64,000 nucleotides of DNA from Humulus lupulus (lineage: Eukaryota; Streptophyta; Magnoliopsida; Rosales; Cannabaceae). Below, one piece after another: positions 59,638 through 64,000 of the stretch (its first letter is position 1; every line of letters begins with the position of its first letter). The stretch is from positions 12,276,896 to 12,340,895 of the forward strand of contig NC_084802.1 in NCBI RefSeq assembly GCF_963169125.1, in the 5' to 3' direction. Made by a program: the position numbers and the translations under genes. Under the pieces are notes generated by a model. That model saw nothing but the letters and a program-made list of their open reading frames with translations. It made no database searches and was not told the origin of the DNA.

Positions 59638-62243
59638 TGTAATGCCCCAAATTTCCTAATAAGGTTTAGGACCTTGATTAGGAGGGCGGGAGGGCCATAA
59701 TTGATTTATTATAGTATTTAATGATTATATGCATGTTTACGTGAATTATATTATTATATGATGGTGGATGCATGCATATGGGAGTATTTATTATTAAAAG
59801 GGTATTTTGGTGATTTGGCCACTGTGGGCGTAAATGTATATTTTGGGTGCATGGTTGTGATTAATTAATATAGCCACATTATAAGGTGGATTGGTTCGAG
59901 CTATTCGACATGAGACGATCATGAGATGTAAGTGTTCGGTCTAGTCATAACGAGTTTAAGTTCGGGGCTCGGGGTGAGTCTCGGGGTGATATTAATGATT
60001 ATAGCGTTACCGGGGATTTTAGGGTAACGGGATATGAATTATTGGAATTTGAGGATATTGAGATTAGCGGGAATTGGAAAGCGTTAATTATGATTAACGA
60101 GATAAGTGTAAAGTACCAATTCTACCCTTGAATTGGTTTTAGAGGCTTTAGATGACATAAGGGTAATTAGGTCATTTAAGGGTGGATATATATGACCTTA
60201 GTGGCTGTTGGCTGTAGAAAGTGGCAGATTAAAACAGAACAAAACAGAGTTCTCCTCTTCTTCCCTTCCCGTACACTTTCCTCCTTTCTTTCTCCTTTGG
60301 TGTTCTTGAGTTCTAGGAGAGGTTTCAAGCTAGGAAATCAAAGGTGGCAGCTAGGGGACTTGTTTCAGCCATTAAAGGGGATTCAAAACTGTGTTTGAGG
60401 TGAGTTTTAGTCTTTGGTTTCAGGTGTTACTCTGTTTGCCCTTTTTAGTTTTCAGTTCATGGTTTTTGATGTGGGAAGTGGGAATCAAAGGGAGTTTTTG
60501 TGTTGGTTTGATTGGGATTTGATGAGGGTGAGCTATGGGTGTTATTTGGGGTTTAATTGTGTGTTTGGAGGAGGATTAGAGATGGTTTGAAGGACTGGTT
60601 TGAGAGGAAAGAACACAGGGGAAAACTGGATTCGTGCGTGGGCATTTTGGCTGTTCTGGGCTGGGCGCCGCGGCGCAGCTGTGGTGCGCCGCGGCCCTTG
60701 GCGTCTAGCAAGCAGAAGCCTTTCTGTTTGAAGGCGCGCCGCGGCGCAGCAGGGGCGGGCTGCGACCCTTAAGGCCATTTTGACCAAAAACATGTTTTTA
60801 GCTTGGGGATTCAAGCCATAGGCCTCGGGGTTGAACTTAGTACCCGGTTAAGTGGGGATTGATGTCCCGGAGGCTAGATATTTATTTGGGAACTTATGTT
60901 GACCATTTTTATTGATGGTATCTTATATTTGGTTATGACTAGGTGACCGCTAAAGGACTAAAAGTTGATTGTTCTCAAGGGTCGTTCTTTTAATCGTTCT
61001 AGCTCGACTTTGAGGTAAGAAAACTGCACCATGTGTATATGTGACATGCATGGCTATTATGATGCATGTTGGTTGATTATTGAGTATGACATGCGTGGTT
61101 ATTATTAATGCATGTCGGTTGATTATTATGTATGACATGCATGGCTATTCTTGATGCATGTTGGTTGACTATTAAACGTGACATGCATGGCTGTTATCGG
61201 TGCATGTTGGATTGCTGGATATATTGCATATGATGCATGAGAAACATGTGATTGGGACATGCTTTATATACTGAGTATGATATTGTTCAGAGCTTGAGCC
61301 TCTGTGTTTATGCATGGCCCTAATAGCACTAATACCTGTTTAGTAAGCATGTTAAATGCCTCGTTTATGGATATGGAACATGTGATATATGATTGGTGGC
61401 ATGTCTTACTTGTGAATGACACTGACTAGTCAGGGACCGACTCTAAAGTTGAGAATCACGCATTGAATGGCTCTATGGCATTAATGCTAGACCGACCCGA
61501 AGATCGAAGAACTTATAAGCGCTTGCCTGGTCTAAGACCAGATGATTTCAGCCAAGGTATATGACCCCGGTGACTGTTTGTCACATGGCTGGGGGACGCA
61601 GTCCTTAGTAACGACTCTAGAGTCGAGGGGATGGTTATGTTGGTGACTAATCACCATGCACCTATCCTAATCAAACTTATGAAATGATAACTTATCAGTT
61701 AAGCCCTGGTGACCCTATCGTCACATGGCTAGAGGGAGCAATGCTCATTATTGTGACTTTTGGCTATTGTCACCTATTTGCTTGGACTGACAGTCCTGAA
61801 TGGTTATTATGATCGTTGTTGATATTATATCATGCTTTATTGTGTTTTCTTGCTGGGCTTTGGCTCACGGGTGCTACGTGGTGCAGGTAAAGGCAAGAGG
61901 AAGCTGGATCATCCTTGAGTTGGAGAGCTTAGGTGATGACGTGTACATATGCAGCTGCTCGTCCGCCACGGCCGAGGTTTAAAGTGGAACTAGGGTTGAA
62001 CCCTGTTTTGCCGCTTAGAACGGCCTGTTGTAAATGTTTTCTGTAATAAACTCTGAAATTATATTTTCGGGATCCCAATGTATATATTAAATGTTCTAGT
62101 GAAACGTTACATCTTAACCAAAATGTTTAATCCCTAAACCGCTAATCATACTTAGTTCACGATTTTGGCCAAACGACTCGATTAGCGAGTTTAGCACTGT
62201 TTACAAGGCACACCGTAACGGTCCCAGGAGTTGGGGCGTTACA
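59638..62243 (+). mobile_element. Gypsy solo LTR inside the copia 3' LTR
   Basis: A 2606-bp unit TGTAATGCCCC ... GGGGCGTTACA is flanked by GTTTT (59633-59637 and 62244-62248). It is homologous to the LTR at 47423 in the opposite orientation. It has no internal domain, so it arose by LTR-LTR recombination. It contains two GCGCCGCGGCGC palindromes (60665-60676, 60736-60747) and four copies of a 45-bp tandem repeat (TGACATGCATGGCTATTATG start) at 61041-61217. Confidence 0.9.
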
Positions 62244-62283
62244 GTTTTTACTTTGATTAATAAAAAGTTTTCTCTCCGTAATA

Positions 62284-62482
62284 ACCCACGAACCTCAAGA
62301 GCTCCTCTGTGTCCACCATTGTTGTCTCTCTCAAAGATCTAGAGATCGATCGACGTCATCACCTCAACCCATACCCATCCGATCCGACCCCAACAACATC
62401 AGATCCAGCCAAGCCCGACCTCGACAACGCTAGTCCACCACCTGAGAAGGAGAAGGAGAAGAAGAAGAAGAATAAGTTGTGA
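62284..62482 (+). pseudogene. Gene-like fragment in the Mutator-like element, right part
   Basis: About 65 open codons end in a Lys/Glu run (EKEKEKKKKNK) and TGA. It was contiguous with the left part at 54300-54607 before the copia insertion. The protein was not recognised. Confidence 0.4.
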
Positions 62483-62868
62483 GGAGGAAGAAGAAAAAAA
62501 AAGTTTTAAGTTAATGAATTAATTTATTTGTTTAGTTTTAAGTTTTGTTTTATTTATGTTTTAATGAAAAATAGTTTTTTTTAAATTGAATTTTTAATTT
62601 TAAAGGTTTAAGTTAAATGACATGTCTAGCTAAATCAATCATATTATTACCACATCAGTCTTTATATTGCCATATCATAATTTTTTGACGACTGTGTAAT
62701 GCCAAATAAGCGTGTGTAGTGAAAAATTGAACAAAATGTAACGGAAGTCCCATAAATCACTAATGTTAAAACTTTAGGAAGAATTTTTAACATCGCAAAT
62801 CATTCAGAGGGCAACTTCTGAATTAGTCATAGTTCGAAGGACAAAAATATTATTTATTCTTATATTTT

Positions 62869-63384
62869 TCTAGAGGGTTCTTTTTGCAAGTAAACTAGAG
62901 AGCTCTTTCATCATCTATTCATTCAATAACATTAAATGGTTGATTTAGTCATTCAATGTGTATTCAATTAAGTCAAATTTTCCAACTCAAACCTTCATCT
63001 ATTAAAATATAACAAGAAAAAACACATAGCATGGCCAAAAAAAATTGATATATCATGTAGGAGCTTTCAAATAAAAACATGTGTCAAAATTGGTAATAGA
63101 ATTTGATAATAAATAAAAGTGGAAGCCAAGAAAAGAAGAACTTTCTTTGAACTTTTGAAGAAACTAAGTTGGAAACAAAGACCAAAAACGAATTGCAATT
63201 ATTCATATATATGATTTTTTTCCTCAACATCTATTAAAGTGTAAAGTGAAAAATGGTACACTTTGGTACCATATACAAATAAAAATTAGAATTAACAAAT
63301 TCTTTTTAAAAATTAACCATTCTTCTTTAGTTATGAATAAAGCCCGATTTTCATAAGTTTTCATAACAAGCTTAAAATTGTGTT
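62869..63384. other. AT-rich intergenic DNA
   Basis: No gene or repeat with clear ends was recognised. Confidence 0.4.
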
Positions 63385-64000
63385 TGTTGACCATCGTTTT
63401 AGTCAACGACACTAAGTCAAATTGAATGATAGTAAATAATTTAAAGAGCTAAAATCAAGTAAAACGACACAAGAGATTTATAGTAGTTCAACCCCAAGAA
63501 TTGGTAATGACCTATATCCACTTGCACTTTTATTAATAAAAAAAGTCTAAAACTCAAGATCAAGAAGAACAATGTTTAACTAAGTTTCCTAAGCCTGACA
63601 GAGAATACAATTTGATAAGAATTTTGTATTTAAAGTGTGCATGTAATAATAATGATTGAGAGAGATCTTTATTTATAGTCTTTTAGTGGACCATGGGACT
63701 TACAAACATGATCTAGGTCATACACATGTAGTTTATGATTGTTACAACTGGTTATATATTTAAAATAATAAAAAAGATGCATTTAAATATCGGTTACATA
63801 AATATTTCCTAAAATTCGGATCCTGCTTGTTGAATAAATCTTCCTTCGAGTAGGTCTTGATTCGAGCATCTTTATGAGGTTATTGTTTCTTCGACCAACT
63901 TCTTCGTATTCGAGCAACAAGCTTTGTTTAACTTAAATCCCTGCTAGGCACATGGCTTCCTACATATTAGAGCAACCTATTCATTTGGACCAGCTTTTTA
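63385..64000 (-). mobile_element. Partial LTR running off the window
   Basis: It begins TGTTGACCATCGTTTTAGTC, with a terminal GTTGAC...GTCAAC stem like that of the Tat LTRs but otherwise different sequence. A minus-strand TATA (GACTATAAATAAAG, about 63680-63667) and normal-composition leader sequence (TAGTAGTTCAACCCCAAGAA) support an LTR in minus orientation. The other end, target duplication and any internal part lie outside. Confidence 0.5.

Larger units (their letters stand above)
54608..62283 (+). mobile_element. Ty1/copia retrotransposon
   Basis: The 5' LTR is 54608-54810 (203 bp, TGTTAGGATT ... CTCCGTAAAA). The 3' LTR is 59481-62283, split by a 2.6-kb solo LTR; its own 192 bp differ from the 5' LTR by about 8 substitutions and one 11-bp deletion. 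Flanks ACCCA at 54603-54607 and 62284-62288 are the target duplication. The primer site TGGTATCAGTGCC at 54811 fits initiator tRNA-Met, and GAAGGGGGGG at 59471-59480 is the polypurine tract. Domain order gag, protease, integrase, reverse transcriptase, RNase H defines copia. The lineage was not assigned. Confidence 0.9.
54123..62859. mobile_element. Mutator-like element with gene fragments, split by a copia element
   Basis: Exact 9-bp duplications TTATATTTT lie at 54114-54122 and 62860-62868. Ends read GAATAAATAGTATTTCTAGC and, on the other strand, GAATAAATAATATTTTTGTC, with similarity continuing for about 90 bp. The ends resemble those of the element at 13755, so they may be one wider family. 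Without the copia insertion the element is about 1.06 kb. Confidence 0.75.

Overview
The window looks like transposon-packed, AT-rich nuclear DNA of a eudicot plant. The evidence is an intact plant AP2/ERF transcription-factor gene with a GT-AG intron, several lineages of plant LTR retrotransposons (Athila-like, Tat-like and Tekay-like Ty3/gypsy, plus Ty1/copia), Mutator-like elements with 9-bp target duplications, Helitron-like elements and many foldback MITEs. I cannot assign a species from the sequence. No tRNA, rRNA or CRISPR array was recognised.

Layout. 1-952: AT-rich DNA ending in a CACTA-type transposon terminus. 1.2-2.0 kb: promoter-like DNA and a dense array of CTCGATAG words. 2.0-4.6 kb: truncated Athila-like element on the minus strand (gag remnant, tRNA-Asp-type primer site, one LTR). 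8.3-10.2 kb: the only apparently intact host gene, a two-exon ABR1-like ERF regulator on the minus strand. 11.8-25.9 kb: no intact gene. It holds a purine-rich MITE, a Helitron with a Mutator-like element inside it, a family of foldback elements, and a Mutator-like element carrying a protein phosphatase 2C fragment.

25.9-41.9 kb is a three-level nest. A small Mutator-like element of the same family as the one carrying the PP2C fragment (TSD TATATAGTT) was entered by a complete 14.8-kb Tat-like retrotransposon (TSD ACACC, two 794-bp LTRs). That element in turn received a 2.2-kb gypsy solo LTR (TSD GAAGA). The Tat element reads gag-pol on the minus strand. On the plus strand it carries a second, intron-containing gene with its own TATA box; once the solo LTR and four GT-AG introns are removed, its frame is continuous for 886 codons apart from one internal TAG. 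42.1-43.8 kb: a foldback element and two Helitron copies head to tail. 44.3-49.9 kb: truncated Tekay-like element on the minus strand. 50.8-51.3 kb: a 33-bp minisatellite.

54.1-62.9 kb is a second three-level nest. A Mutator-like element with gene-like sequence (TSD TTATATTTT) contains a Ty1/copia element (TSD ACCCA), whose 3' LTR contains a 2.6-kb gypsy solo LTR (TSD GTTTT). The window ends inside another LTR.

How the parts relate: apart from the ERF gene, the coding potential is transposon-derived and mostly broken by stop codons and frameshifts. The most notable feature is the antisense gene of the Tat element, which convergently faces gag-pol. All TSDs, splice sites and LTR limits were read by eye.
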